Shown here: positions 38,992 through 48,937 of the stretch, in pieces
How positions within the stretch are numbered: position 1 is the stretch's first letter
Layout: the number at the start of each line of letters is the position of its first letter
Source: Actinomycetota bacterium
GTDB lineage: Bacteria > Actinomycetota > Actinomycetes > Mycobacteriales > Mycobacteriaceae
Direction of reading: 5' to 3'
DNA: 64,000 nucleotides
Assembly: GCA_018268465.1 (NCBI GenBank)
Contig: JAFDWN010000010.1
Location: 230,849 to 294,848 of the forward strand
The notes under the pieces: generated by a model
The model's input: only the letters and a program-made list of their open reading frames with translations
The model's database searches: none
Told to the model about the DNA's origin: nothing
Position numbers and translations under genes: made by a program

Positions 38992-39513
38992 ATGACCCAC
39001 CCCAAGGCCTACAACAAGAATCCGTCCGCGGTCGCCGGGCTGTCGCCCGAGCAGTACCGGGTGACGCAGAAGAACGGCACCGAGCGGCCGTTCACCGGCG
39101 AGTACTGGGACAACCACGAACCCGGCATCTACGTCGACGTGGTGTCCGGTGAGCCGCTGTTCGCGTCGGTGGACAAATTCGACAGCGGCAGCGGCTGGCC
39201 GAGTTTCACCCGGCCCATTCGTGCGCCCGGCGGTGCGGGCAACGTCGTCGAGAAGCGCGACTTCAGCCACCTGATGATCCGTACCGAGGTCCGCTCGGCC
39301 CACGGCGACAGCCATCTGGGCCATGTCTTCACCGACGGTCCCCGCGACCGCGGCGGGTTGCGGTACTGCATCAACTCGGCTTCGCTGAGATTCATCCACC
39401 TCGACGACCTCGAATCCGAGGGGTACGGCGAATATCGGACGCTGTTCGTGACCGGCGAGCGGGGCAACCCTCCGCGGGACACCGACCAGCAGGAAATCAA
39501 GGAGGATGTGTGA
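38992..39513 (+). CDS. msrB: Peptide-methionine (R)-S-oxide reductase MsrB
   Basis: Repairs the R form of methionine sulfoxide in proteins. The 173-residue enzyme has [21 protein letters not shown] and the catalytic Cys in [13 protein letters not shown]; the two CxxC zinc motifs of some MsrB enzymes are absent. AAGGAAGG lies before the ATG at 38992, and a -10-like TTATAC is at 38963-38968. Its stop overlaps msrA (GTGA), so the two repair enzymes are made together. Confidence 0.95.
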   Translation: MTHPKAYNKNPSAVAGLSPEQYRVTQKNGTERPFTGEYWDNHEPGIYVDVVSGEPLFASVDKFDSGSGWPSFTRPIRAPGGAGNVVEKRDFSHLMIRTEVRSAHGDSHLGHVFTDGPRDRGGLRYCINSASLRFIHLDDLESEGYGEYRTLFVTGERGNPPRDTDQQEIKEDV

Positions 39514-40025
39514 CCGACACCAAGAGGGCGATCCTGGCGGGCGGCTGCTTCTGGGGTATGCAGGATCTGATCCGCCGGCAGCCGGGGGTGGTCTCCACCC
39601 GGGTGGGCTATACCGGCGGCCAGAACGACCATCCCACCTATCGCAACCACCCCGGACACGCGGAGGCGATCGAGATCGTCTACGACCCGACGCGCACCGA
39701 CTACCGGGCGCTGCTGGAGTTCTTCTTCCAGATCCACGATCCCAGCACGAAGAACCGCCAGGGCAACGATGTGGGCAGCAGCTACCGGTCGGCCATCTTC
39801 TACCTCGACGACGAGCAGAAGCAGATCGCGCTGGACACCATCGCCGACGTGGACGCGTCGGGCCTGTGGCCGGGCAAGGTGGTGACCGAGGTGACGCCGG
39901 CGGGGGCGTTCTGGGACGCCGAGCCCGAACACCAGGACTATCTGGTGCGCTACCCCACCGGCTACACCTGCCATTTCCCGCGACCCGGCTGGAAACTGCC
40001 CAAGCGCGCCACCCAGGACGCGTAG
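39510..40025 (+). CDS. msrA: Peptide-methionine (S)-S-oxide reductase MsrA
   Basis: Repairs the S form of methionine sulfoxide. A 171-residue enzyme with the catalytic [10 protein letters not shown] (Cys13), [20 protein letters not shown] and [23 protein letters not shown] at 39510 overlaps the msrB stop. With sodN/sodX in the same window it adds to the oxidative-damage functions, but the loci are 34 kb apart. Confidence 0.95.
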   Translation: MTDTKRAILAGGCFWGMQDLIRRQPGVVSTRVGYTGGQNDHPTYRNHPGHAEAIEIVYDPTRTDYRALLEFFFQIHDPSTKNRQGNDVGSSYRSAIFYLDDEQKQIALDTIADVDASGLWPGKVVTEVTPAGAFWDAEPEHQDYLVRYPTGYTCHFPRPGWKLPKRATQDA

Positions 40026-40031
40026 CGGCGG

Positions 40032-41225
40032 TCAGCCGTCGCGGTGTGCGGCCCACTGCGCCAGCGCCGCTTCGGCGGTGACGACGTCGAGCGCCCGCGC
40101 CGCTGCCCCGTGCAGCGGCGCGGTGTCCCCGTGGTTGCCGTCGAGCACGGGCGGGGCGGACGCCTTGCGGAACGCCATCAGTCCGCGGCGGTAGGCGGTG
40201 TCGAACGGCCCGGGTGCGGCCGCCCGCAGCGGCACGGCCAGACCGCCCAGGGTGACGACATCGGGATCGTGCAGGTTCACCAGTCCGGCGATGCCCGCGG
40301 CCAGCGATGTGACGACGGCATCGATGGCGCGGCGTGTCCCGGCGACGGCGCCGTCGTCCAGCACCGCCCGGGTGAAGGCGACGGGATCCTCCGGCGGGGG
40401 GTTGCCGAGGTGCCTGGCCAGTGCCGCGCCGTCGACGGTCAGCGACCAGCAACCGCTGGCCCCGCACGGGCAGACAAGGGCGGGGTCGCCGAACGGGATG
40501 TGCCCGTACTCCCCGGCGGCGCCGTGCGCTCCGGTGACCGGTTCGCCGTCGATGACCAGGGTGCCACCCACGCCCACCGCCAGCAGCAGGTGCAATGCGG
40601 TGCGGGCGCCCCTGGCCGCGCCCGAGCGGGCCTCGGCCAGTCCGGCGAGGGTGGCGTCGTTGTCGATGAGCAGTGGCAGATCGGCGGGTAGTCCCGCGGT
40701 CAGCACCGAGAGGTCGACGTCGGTCCAGCCACGGGTGGTGAACTGCACCAACCGCGCATCGCTGACGGTGCCCGCCACCGAGACCGAGACCGCGCCGATC
40801 CGGGCGGATTCCTCCCGGTAGGCGTCGGCGATCGCATCGGCCATCTCGCGGAGCAGATGGTCCAGCCGCTTGCCCGTGTGGCGGCCGTGGGCGACGACGG
40901 CGGGCCGGCCGCCGAGGTCGGCACATGCCAGCCGCCAGTCCGCATCGCGCAGTTCGGCGGCCAGCACGAGCGGGCCGCGCGGATGCGGCCGCAGGACGGC
41001 GGTCGGGCGGCCCCTGCCGCGCGCCGGCGCCGGCGCCTCGTCGAGGAGCTCCGCCCGCCGCACCCTGGCCACCAGATCGGTCGCACCCCCGCTGCCGATG
41101 CCCAGCCGCGCGGCGGCGGCCGCGCGGGTGATCCCCGGTTCGGCGCGGACCAGGCCGATCAGCTGCGCGGCACCGGTCCAGCGCAGCGCGGCTCCGGCTC
41201 GCGGCTCCCGAGACAGCGGCGTCAC
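40032..41225 (-). CDS. ROK-family transcriptional regulator
   Basis: A 397-residue ROK regulator: N-terminal winged helix (LVRAEPGITRAAAAARLGIG) and a sugar-kinase-like domain with GAAGEYGHIPFG and the zinc motif CPCGASGCW. These proteins bind a sugar or sugar phosphate as inducer. GTG start at 41225. It is divergent from the MFS transporter with only 26 nt between, so it probably represses that gene and itself. It lacks the second acidic residue typical of CxCGxxGCxE (Trp-Ser here). Confidence 0.88.
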   Translation of the reverse strand: MTPLSREPRAGAALRWTGAAQLIGLVRAEPGITRAAAAARLGIGSGGATDLVARVRRAELLDEAPAPARGRGRPTAVLRPHPRGPLVLAAELRDADWRLACADLGGRPAVVAHGRHTGKRLDHLLREMADAIADAYREESARIGAVSVSVAGTVSDARLVQFTTRGWTDVDLSVLTAGLPADLPLLIDNDATLAGLAEARSGAARGARTALHLLLAVGVGGTLVIDGEPVTGAHGAAGEYGHIPFGDPALVCPCGASGCWSLTVDGAALARHLGNPPPEDPVAFTRAVLDDGAVAGTRRAIDAVVTSLAAGIAGLVNLHDPDVVTLGGLAVPLRAAAPGPFDTAYRRGLMAFRKASAPPVLDGNHGDTAPLHGAAARALDVVTAEAALAQWAAHRDG

Positions 41226-41233
41226 AAATCCCC

Positions 41234-41262
41234 TTTGATTAAACTCGCCCCGTGAGTATATT
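41234..41262 (+). promoter_or_regulatory. Promoter of the MFS transporter
   Basis: TTTGAT (41234-41239), 17-nt spacer and TATATT (41257-41262). The -10 lies after the GTG at 41252 but 7 nt before the ATG at 41270, so a leaderless start at 41270 fits best. Confidence 0.55.
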
Positions 41263-41269
41263 CGCCGGC

Positions 41270-42460
41270 ATGCTCACGACGGACGCCCGCCACGGTCTGC
41301 GGGCGCACCTGCCCGGTCTGGTGTCACTGGCCCTCGCGTCCTGTCTGGCGGTCACCACCGAGATGCTCCCCATCGGGCTGCTGCCGGCCGTCAGCCGCGA
41401 TCTGGGCGTGACGGAGTCGGCGACCGGCCTCACGGTCAGCCTCTACGCCACCATGGTGGCCGCGCTGGCGGTGCCGCTCACCCTCGCGACCGCGCGATTC
41501 CCCCGCAAACCGCTGCTGTTGATCACGGTGGCGGGCTACGCGCTGAGCAATACGATCGTCGCCCTGGCGCCGGAGTTCGTCGTGTTCGCGGCCGGACGGT
41601 TCCTCGGAGGTGTCACCCATGCGCTGTTCTTCTCGCTGTGCATCGGCTACACCCCGCGTCTGGTCGGGCAGGCGCAGGTGGGCCGGGCGCTGGCGCTGGT
41701 GGCCGGCGGCGCGTCGGCCGGGTTCGTCCTCGGCGTGCCGCTGTCGACGTCGCTGGGCACCGCGGCGGGCTGGCGGTTTCCGTTCGGCCTGCTGGCCGCG
41801 CTGGCGGTGGTGACGTTCGGTCTGGTCACCCGGCTGCTGCCGGCGGTGAGCAACGAGCCGTTGCCGCGGCCCGCCGCGCACGGCACCGGCAGGCGACAGC
41901 TCGTCGCCGTGACGGCGGCCAACGCGCTGACCTACCTGGGTCAGTTCACGGTGTACACCTTCATCAGTGTGCTGCTGCTCGCGGCCGGCGCCGCACCCGC
42001 GCTGGTGGGCCCGATCCTGCTGGCATGCGGCGCCTGCGGGCTGATCGGGCTGGCCTATGCGGGCAGGACCCTGGACCACGATCCCCGGCGCGCGACGGTC
42101 CTCACCCTGGCGATCGTCATCGTCGCCGTCACCGTGCTCGGCTTCTCGTTCCCGGTGCTGGCCGCGGTGACGGCCGCGGCCGCGGTGTGGAACGGGGCAT
42201 TCGGCGGGGTGCCGTCCATCTTTCAGGCGTGCGCGCTGCGCACCCACGCGGTGGCACCGGAACTGGCCGGCGCATGGGTGAACGCCACCGCGAACCTGGG
42301 CATCGGCGGCGGCGCGGCGATCGGCGCCGGAGTGCTTGAGCTCTCCGGAGTGTCAGCACTTCCCGCGGTGAGTGCCGCACTCATCGCGGTGGCGCTGGCG
42401 GTCGTGCTGGTGTCGCGGCGGGCGTTCCCGTCGCGTGCGCAGCCCGGCGGCGCAGGGTGA
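41270..42460 (+). CDS. MFS transporter (DHA1-type efflux)
   Basis: A 396-residue major facilitator with 12 hydrophobic helices. Early helices include LVSLALASCLAVTTEMLPIGLLPAVSR split around the first loop, and the family motif region RFLGGVTHALFFSLCIGY; it resembles the sugar- or drug-efflux DHA1 group (SotB/AraJ-like). The ATG at 41270 is preferred from promoter geometry; a GTG at 41252 would add six residues. The last 80 nt overlap the converging P450 gene. Control by the divergent ROK regulator suggests a sugar-related substrate. Confidence 0.88.
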   Translation: MLTTDARHGLRAHLPGLVSLALASCLAVTTEMLPIGLLPAVSRDLGVTESATGLTVSLYATMVAALAVPLTLATARFPRKPLLLITVAGYALSNTIVALAPEFVVFAAGRFLGGVTHALFFSLCIGYTPRLVGQAQVGRALALVAGGASAGFVLGVPLSTSLGTAAGWRFPFGLLAALAVVTFGLVTRLLPAVSNEPLPRPAAHGTGRRQLVAVTAANALTYLGQFTVYTFISVLLLAAGAAPALVGPILLACGACGLIGLAYAGRTLDHDPRRATVLTLAIVIVAVTVLGFSFPVLAAVTAAAAVWNGAFGGVPSIFQACALRTHAVAPELAGAWVNATANLGIGGGAAIGAGVLELSGVSALPAVSAALIAVALAVVLVSRRAFPSRAQPGGAG

Positions 42461-43775
42461 CCAGGCCGCCGTTCTTGGGGGTGTGCCCCACACCGCGGAA
42501 GTGCACCTTCTCGTCGGGCGCGGCCGTGGTCTGGACGACGCAGTGGCGCAACACGGTTCGCAAGACCACATCCATCTCCACACCGGCGAACGCCGCGCCG
42601 ACACAGCGGCGGGTGCCACCGCCGTAGGGCATCCACCCCCAGGTGGGCGGCCTGGCGCCGAGGAACCGCCGCGGGTCGAACCGTTGCGGGTCGGGGAATT
42701 CGGCGGTGCGGCTGTGCAGCTGGGAGATGCTGACGAGAATCGAATAACCCTGCGGAATCACCCATTCGCCGAGTTCGAAGGTCGGGCTGTAGATATGGCG
42801 GCCGGCGAAGTCGATGACGGTGCGGGCGCGCTGCACCTCGGCGATCGTGGCCTGCCGGTACTCGTTGCTGTCGGTCTTCGCCTCGGCCACCAGCTCCTGC
42901 AGCACGGCGGGGTGGCGGCTGATCCGTTCGAACGCCCACGCCAGCGTCGACGCCGTCGTCTCATGGCCGGCCGCCAACAGCGTGAGGAGTTCGTCGGCGA
43001 TGTCCTGCCGCGACATGGCCGTACCGTCCTCGTAGGTGCTGCGCAGCAGCAGGGCCAGCACGTCCTCGCGGGCGTCGAAGGCCGGGTCGGCGCGCACGCC
43101 GTCGATCAGCCGGTCGATGGCCGCGTTGTAGCGGCGGCGGTATTCGGCCAGCCGGCCCCACGGCCCGAGGTGGGCGAACCGCCGCGGCGGCGACGGTATC
43201 GGGGTGAGCCGCGAACCCAGCGTGACCCACGGCGGGATGATTTCGCGCAGTTCGTCGAGGTGCTCGCCGTCGGCGCCGAACACGGCCTTCAGGATGGCGT
43301 TGAAGGTGATTCGCATCATCGGTTCGAGCGTGCGAAAGGGCTGCCCCTGCGGCCAGTTCGCCATCTCACGAAGAGTTTCGTCTTCGAAGATGGCCTCGTA
43401 GTTCTTGATGCTCCTGCCGTGGAACGGCGGGGTGAGGAGCTTGCGCCTGCGCCGGTGTTCGGTGCCGTCGAGGGCGAAGACCGACCCGGCGCCCAGCATG
43501 CGGCTGAGATTGGGCTGGATGTTGCCGACGTCGTCGGTGTTGGCGGTGAAGACCTGTTTGACCAGCTGCGGGTCGGTAACCACGACGCTGCGCCCGAACA
43601 CCGGCACGCTCAGCAGGAACACGTCGCCGTAGCGGCGGACGCACTCGGCGATACTGCGGCGCCGCGACAGCACGAAAGCGGCGCCCTGCAGGGCCGCGGG
43701 CACCTTCGGTCCCGGCGGCAGTTTCACGGAGGTGGTGACGGTCGACGGCGTTTCGACGGATGTTGCTTGGCGCAT
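42381..43775 (-). CDS. Cytochrome P450 (CYP135/138-like)
   Basis: Heme monooxygenase of 464 residues. I-helix AGHETTASTLAWAFE, K-helix EVQRART (ExxR) and the heme loop WMPYGGGTRRCVGAAFAGVEM are all intact. The TetR partner in divergent position recalls M. tuberculosis Rv0135c/cyp138. After NGGLVTLRRR the last 19 residues (Ala/Pro/Thr-rich) are encoded opposite the 3' end of the MFS gene and look like a recent C-terminal extension. Substrate unknown. ATG at 43775. Confidence 0.92.
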   Translation of the reverse strand: MRQATSVETPSTVTTSVKLPPGPKVPAALQGAAFVLSRRRSIAECVRRYGDVFLLSVPVFGRSVVVTDPQLVKQVFTANTDDVGNIQPNLSRMLGAGSVFALDGTEHRRRRKLLTPPFHGRSIKNYEAIFEDETLREMANWPQGQPFRTLEPMMRITFNAILKAVFGADGEHLDELREIIPPWVTLGSRLTPIPSPPRRFAHLGPWGRLAEYRRRYNAAIDRLIDGVRADPAFDAREDVLALLLRSTYEDGTAMSRQDIADELLTLLAAGHETTASTLAWAFERISRHPAVLQELVAEAKTDSNEYRQATIAEVQRARTVIDFAGRHIYSPTFELGEWVIPQGYSILVSISQLHSRTAEFPDPQRFDPRRFLGARPPTWGWMPYGGGTRRCVGAAFAGVEMDVVLRTVLRHCVVQTTAAPDEKVHFRGVGHTPKNGGLVTLRRRAAHATGTPAATPARPPAPPR

Positions 43776-43796
43776 GACACTCCCCGGCCGAGTTCT

Positions 43797-43844
43797 GGTA
43801 CTACGCTGTACCGTGCAATGAATCCGACGGTACCGGTTGGTACC
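43797..43844. promoter_or_regulatory. Tandem GGTACC-type operators between P450 and tetR
   Basis: GGTAC-tacgct-GTACC (43797-43812) and GGTACC-ggtt-GGTACC (43829-43844) are two related palindromic sites in the 97-nt divergent region. They are the likely binding sites of the adjacent TetR protein. Confidence 0.6.
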
Positions 43845-43872
43845 AGGGTGCGCAAGTGTCCGGGAGGCCCGC

Positions 43873-44484
43873 ATGACGACCACACTCGACGGCTCCGCCG
43901 GGACTGCGCTCACCGACCCCTACCGCGACCGACTGCTCGACGGACTGGCCGCATCCATCGCCGAGCGCGGCTATCGCGACACCACCGTCGCCGACGTGGT
44001 CAGGCATGCGCGCACCTCCAAACGCGCGTTCTACGGGCAATTCGGCACCAAGGAGGACTGTTTCGTCGAGTTACTGCGGTGCAACAACGACGAACTCATC
44101 GCGCGTATCCGCGCCGCAGTCGATCCGGACTCCGCCTGGCGCGAACAGATCCACCAGGCCGTCGGCGCCTACATCGACCACATCGAGTCCCGCCCGGCCA
44201 TCACCCTGAGCTGGATCAGGGAACTGCCCGCTCTCGGGGCGGTCGCACTCCCGCTGCACCGCGCGGCCATGACCGGTCTGACCGACATGCTCGTCGAACT
44301 CACCGAGAGTCCGGGATTCCGCGCCGCCGGGCTGCCACCGGTCACACGCCCCCTGGCGCTGATCCTGCTGGGCGGCCTGCGCGAGCTGACGGCACATTTC
44401 GTCGAGGACGGGCAGGATCTGCGCGGCATCGCCGAACCCGCGATCGCTGCCGGAGCCGCCGTGCTGGGACCCCGGTCGTCCTGA
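43873..44484 (+). CDS. TetR-family regulator divergent from the P450
   Basis: A 203-residue TetR-type protein: RLLDGLAASIAERGYRDTTV, ADVVRHARTSKRAFYGQFGTKEDCF as helix-turn-helix, then a variable ligand domain. The ATG at 43873 follows GGGAGG and is preferred to one 36 nt upstream that would overlap the second operator. It probably represses the P450 gene and itself. The ligand is likely a P450 substrate. Confidence 0.88.
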   Translation: MTTTLDGSAGTALTDPYRDRLLDGLAASIAERGYRDTTVADVVRHARTSKRAFYGQFGTKEDCFVELLRCNNDELIARIRAAVDPDSAWREQIHQAVGAYIDHIESRPAITLSWIRELPALGAVALPLHRAAMTGLTDMLVELTESPGFRAAGLPPVTRPLALILLGGLRELTAHFVEDGQDLRGIAEPAIAAGAAVLGPRSS

Positions 44485-44517
44485 CCGTGCCGGCCCCCCG
44501 CCGGGATTCCTACATCC

Positions 44518-45791
<1,274 letters not shown>

Positions 45792-45808
45792 CGACTGGCG
45801 GGAGACCC

Positions 45809-46891
45809 CTAACGCTCGCCGACGGCGCAGGCGCAACCGGCGTCGCTCTCCAGCCCGCGCGGCAGCCCGGCGCCGCGGAAGATCCCACCGCCCGCGGTGG
45901 CCGACGACAGCGCGTCGGCGGCCAGGATCACCGCCGCACCCGTCCACGTGGTCCGCTCCTCGGGCCAGCGTTTACCGTCGGCGAACACCAGCCCGGTCCA
46001 GTACGAGCCGTCGGTGTGGCGCAAATGCTGCATGGCAGCGAATTGCTCGGCGGCACGCGCGGAATCACCGATGCCGTCCAGCGCGAGCACCAGCTCGCAC
46101 GTCTCCGCGCCGGTGACCCACGGACGGTGGTCGACACACCGGATCCCGAGACCGGGCACCACGAACTCGTGCCAGCGCTCGTCGATGCGGGCCCGCGCCG
46201 CGCCACCCCGGACGGCGCCTCCGAGCACCGGATAGTACCACTCCATCGAGTGACTTCCCTTGGCCAGAAACGACTCCGGATGATCGGTGATGGCATGCCT
46301 GAGCCGGCCGAGCGCCACCTCCCATTCCGGCTGCGGGTCGTCGAGCCGGTTGGCCAGGGCCACCGCACAGCGGATGCTGTGGTAGATGCTCGCACAGCCG
46401 GTCAACAGGGCATCGGTGACGGGACCGGATTCCGTTCTAGCCCAGTAGATCTCACCGCCTTCGGCCTGGAGGTCCAGAACGAAGTCGATGGCCCGGGACA
46501 CCACCGGCCACATCCGTTCGGCGAAACTCCGGCTACGGGTGACCATCAGATGGTGCCACACGCCGGTGGCGACGTAGGCGCAGAAGTTGCTGTCGCTGTT
46601 GGCATCCTCGATGCTCCCGCGGCGCATCTGGATCGGCCACGAGCCGTCGGGGCGCTGGGTGGCGCGGCACCATTCGAAGGCCGCGCGCGCCGGCTCGAAG
46701 ATCCCGGCCGCGGTCAGCGCCATCGCGCATTCGACGTGGTCCCAGGGGTCGGTGTGCCCACCCTCGAACCACGGGATCGCACCCGACGGCTCCTGCGCCG
46801 CGGCGATCGACAGCGCGGTCTGGCGGCACTGCGCGGGAGTCAGGACACCGGGGACGGCGGGCAGCGGCGGTGCGGGATCACGCAGGACCAA
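45809..46891 (-). CDS. (Alpha/alpha) toroid protein, prenyltransferase/squalene-cyclase-like
   Basis: A 360-residue protein with QW-like repeats (AAQEPSGAIPWFEGG, ATQRPDGSWPIQM, RHTDGSYWTG), a pattern of the terpenoid cyclase/prenyltransferase toroid and of some glycoside hydrolases. The DxDD acid motif of squalene-hopene cyclases is absent, so a cyclase reaction is doubtful. IEDANSDSNFCAYVATGVWHH may line the pocket. Start at 46891 overlaps the methyltransferase stop by 14 nt: third gene of the operon. Function unknown; substrate probably a lipid or glycan made by the two upstream enzymes. Confidence 0.75.
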   Translation of the reverse strand: MVLRDPAPPLPAVPGVLTPAQCRQTALSIAAAQEPSGAIPWFEGGHTDPWDHVECAMALTAAGIFEPARAAFEWCRATQRPDGSWPIQMRRGSIEDANSDSNFCAYVATGVWHHLMVTRSRSFAERMWPVVSRAIDFVLDLQAEGGEIYWARTESGPVTDALLTGCASIYHSIRCAVALANRLDDPQPEWEVALGRLRHAITDHPESFLAKGSHSMEWYYPVLGGAVRGGAARARIDERWHEFVVPGLGIRCVDHRPWVTGAETCELVLALDGIGDSARAAEQFAAMQHLRHTDGSYWTGLVFADGKRWPEERTTWTGAAVILAADALSSATAGGGIFRGAGLPRGLESDAGCACAVGER

Positions 46892-47609
46892 CAGACACCG
46901 CCGGCTTCGTGAAGTACAACGCCACGCTCTTGCCGATCAACGGGTTCAGCAACGACTCCGCCGTCGTGGTCAGCCATGGCCGACTCATCATGTCCCACAC
47001 CAGTATCCGGTGATAGGCGACCACCGCCGCGTGATCCTCACGCGCGCTGCCGACGGCGCACTTCAGCCACCAGTACGGGGAGTGCAGCGCGTGCGCGTGG
47101 TGGCTGTGCGTGAAGGTCATTCCCCTGCCCAGGAACTTGTCCCGCAGTTCGTCGGCCCGGTAGATCCTGACATGTCCGCCTTCGTTGCTGTGGTACTCCT
47201 CGGACAGCAGCCAGCAGATCCGCTCGGGCAGCCAGCGCGGAACGGTGACCGCCAGCGCGCCGCCGGGTTTGAGCACGCGCACCAGTTCAGCGATGGCGCG
47301 GTCGTCCTCGGGCACGTGCTCGAGGATCTCCGAGGCGATCACACAGTCGAAGGTGCCTGCACGGTAAGGGAGTTCGAGCGCGTCCCCCTTGACCACCTCG
47401 GCGGTGGCGGCCGGGGGCGCCTCACCCTGCTGCTTCATCGCCTGCAGAATCGCGTCGACGTTGTTGAGTTCGGCCGCATCCTGGTCGAACGCCACGACGT
47501 CGGCACCGCGCCGATAGGCCTCGAAGGCGTGCCTGCCCGCGCCGCATCCGACGTCGATCACCTTCGTACCCGCACCGATCCCGAGCCGGTCGAAGTCCAC
47601 CGTCAGCAT
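46878..47609 (-). CDS. Class I SAM methyltransferase (Methyltransf_11 type)
   Basis: A 243-residue small-molecule methyltransferase. SAM motif KVIDVGCGAGRHAFEAYRRG, VVAFDQDAAELNNVD, then GTFDCVIASEILEHVPEDD and VLKPGGALAVTVPRWLPE. The C-terminal part has WWLKCAVG and LYFTKPA and may touch the membrane. ATG at 47609 overlaps the glycosyltransferase stop (ATGCTGA), so it is coupled. Second gene of the operon. Confidence 0.88.
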   Translation of the reverse strand: MLTVDFDRLGIGAGTKVIDVGCGAGRHAFEAYRRGADVVAFDQDAAELNNVDAILQAMKQQGEAPPAATAEVVKGDALELPYRAGTFDCVIASEILEHVPEDDRAIAELVRVLKPGGALAVTVPRWLPERICWLLSEEYHSNEGGHVRIYRADELRDKFLGRGMTFTHSHHAHALHSPYWWLKCAVGSAREDHAAVVAYHRILVWDMMSRPWLTTTAESLLNPLIGKSVALYFTKPAVSVGPA

Positions 47610-48823
47610 GTCGCCCGCCGATACACCGAGACCGTCTGCGCGGCGACGGACTCCCAGCTGAACACGTCGACGGCGCGGCGCCGGCCCGCGGCACCGAGCC
47701 TGGCCCGCTGCCGCGGGGAGTCGAGCAGGTCGGCCAGCACCCGGGTCAGCTCGTCGACGTCGGCCGGGCGTACCAGCCGCGCGCATTCGCCGTCGGCGCC
47801 CACCACCTCGGGCAGCGCCCCGGCGCGGCTGGCCACGATCGGCGTCCCGCTGGCCATCGCCTCCACGGCGGGCAACGAAAACCCTTCGTAGAGCGACGGT
47901 ATGCAGGCCACCTCGGCGGAGGCCATCAGGTCGGCCAGTGCACTGTCGGACAGTCCGCTCGAACTGTGCACGATATCGGAGATGCCCAGTTCGGCGATGA
48001 GCTTCTCGGTCGGGCCGTTGGGTTCCAGGCGCGACACGAGTTGCACGTCGAGGTTGCGTTCGGCGCGCAACCGGGCGACAGCGTGCAGCAGGTGGCTCAC
48101 CCCCTTGAGCGGGACGTCCGCGCTGGCGATCGCGACGATGCGGCCGGCGACCCGCCGCGGTGCCGGGGTGAACAGTTCGGTGTCCACACCCAGCGGCACG
48201 ACGTGCAGGCGGTCCCGCGGCACCGCGAAGTCCTCGGCGATGTCGGCAGCCGACGAGGAGGACACCGTCAGCAGTTCCGGTATCCGCCCGGCCACCCGCT
48301 TCTGCATGCGGGTGAACCCATACCATCGGCGCACCAACGGTTTTCGCCAGTACGGCGCGGCCGCGAGGTCGACTTCCCGGTCCCTGGTGATCGGATGGTG
48401 CACGGTGGCGACCACGGGCAGGCCGGCGCGCGCGATGGTCAGCAGACCCGGGCCGAGGCACTGGTTGTCGTGCACCACGTCGAAGTCGCCGCGCCGGGCG
48501 GCGAGCAGGCGGGCGACCCGCATGCTGAACGTCCGCGGCTCGGGGAAGCCCGCCGTCCACATCGTGAGCAGCTCGAGCACGTCGATGTGGTCGCGGATCT
48601 CCCGCAGATGCGGGACGCGGAACGGTTCGGGTTCGCGGTACAGGTCGAGGCTGGGGACGGCGGTGAGGCGCACCCTGGGGTCGAGGAGTTCGGGGTAGGG
48701 CGGCCCGGAGAACACTTCGACGTCGTGGCCCAGGTCGGCGAGGCCGCGGCTGAGGTGCCGGACGTAGACGCCCTGGCCGCCGCAATGGGGCTTGCTGCGG
48801 TAGGACAGCAACGCGATCCGCAT
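47603..48823 (-). CDS. Family 4 glycosyltransferase (GT-B)
   Basis: A 406-residue GT-B glycosyltransferase. N-terminal SYRSKPHCGGQGVYVRHLSRGLADLGHDV is the acceptor-side glycine loop; the C-terminal donor domain has VPSLYEGFSLPAVEAMASGTPIV with the EGFSLPAxEAM sugar-nucleotide motif (ExFGxxxxE type). Cytosolic, acting at the inner membrane face. First gene of a three-gene operon with a methyltransferase and a toroid protein, preceded by a TetR palindrome 56 nt upstream. Confidence 0.92.
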   Translation of the reverse strand: MRIALLSYRSKPHCGGQGVYVRHLSRGLADLGHDVEVFSGPPYPELLDPRVRLTAVPSLDLYREPEPFRVPHLREIRDHIDVLELLTMWTAGFPEPRTFSMRVARLLAARRGDFDVVHDNQCLGPGLLTIARAGLPVVATVHHPITRDREVDLAAAPYWRKPLVRRWYGFTRMQKRVAGRIPELLTVSSSSAADIAEDFAVPRDRLHVVPLGVDTELFTPAPRRVAGRIVAIASADVPLKGVSHLLHAVARLRAERNLDVQLVSRLEPNGPTEKLIAELGISDIVHSSSGLSDSALADLMASAEVACIPSLYEGFSLPAVEAMASGTPIVASRAGALPEVVGADGECARLVRPADVDELTRVLADLLDSPRQRARLGAAGRRRAVDVFSWESVAAQTVSVYRRATC

Positions 48824-48878
48824 GGTCAGCGCGCTCCGGGGCCCGTGCCGAATCGGGTCACGCGCAGACTCCGAGCGA

Positions 48879-48896
48879 TCTGGACATGTGTCCAGA
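48879..48896. promoter_or_regulatory. TetR operator copy 2 (perfect palindrome)
   Basis: TCTGGACA-TG-TGTCCAGA, an exact 8+2+8 palindrome upstream of the glycosyltransferase operon. The core GGACATGTGTCC is identical to the site at the tetR start. Confidence 0.75.
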
Positions 48897-48937
48897 CTAT
48901 AGTTTGACGCGCTAGCGGACGCAACGCGGCGGCTCCG

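Noticed and set aside
38884..40926. Minus-strand frame extending the SnoaL-like gene across msrB and msrA
   Set aside because: Sequence upstream of the GTG at 38883 is antisense to msrBA and has no family similarity.
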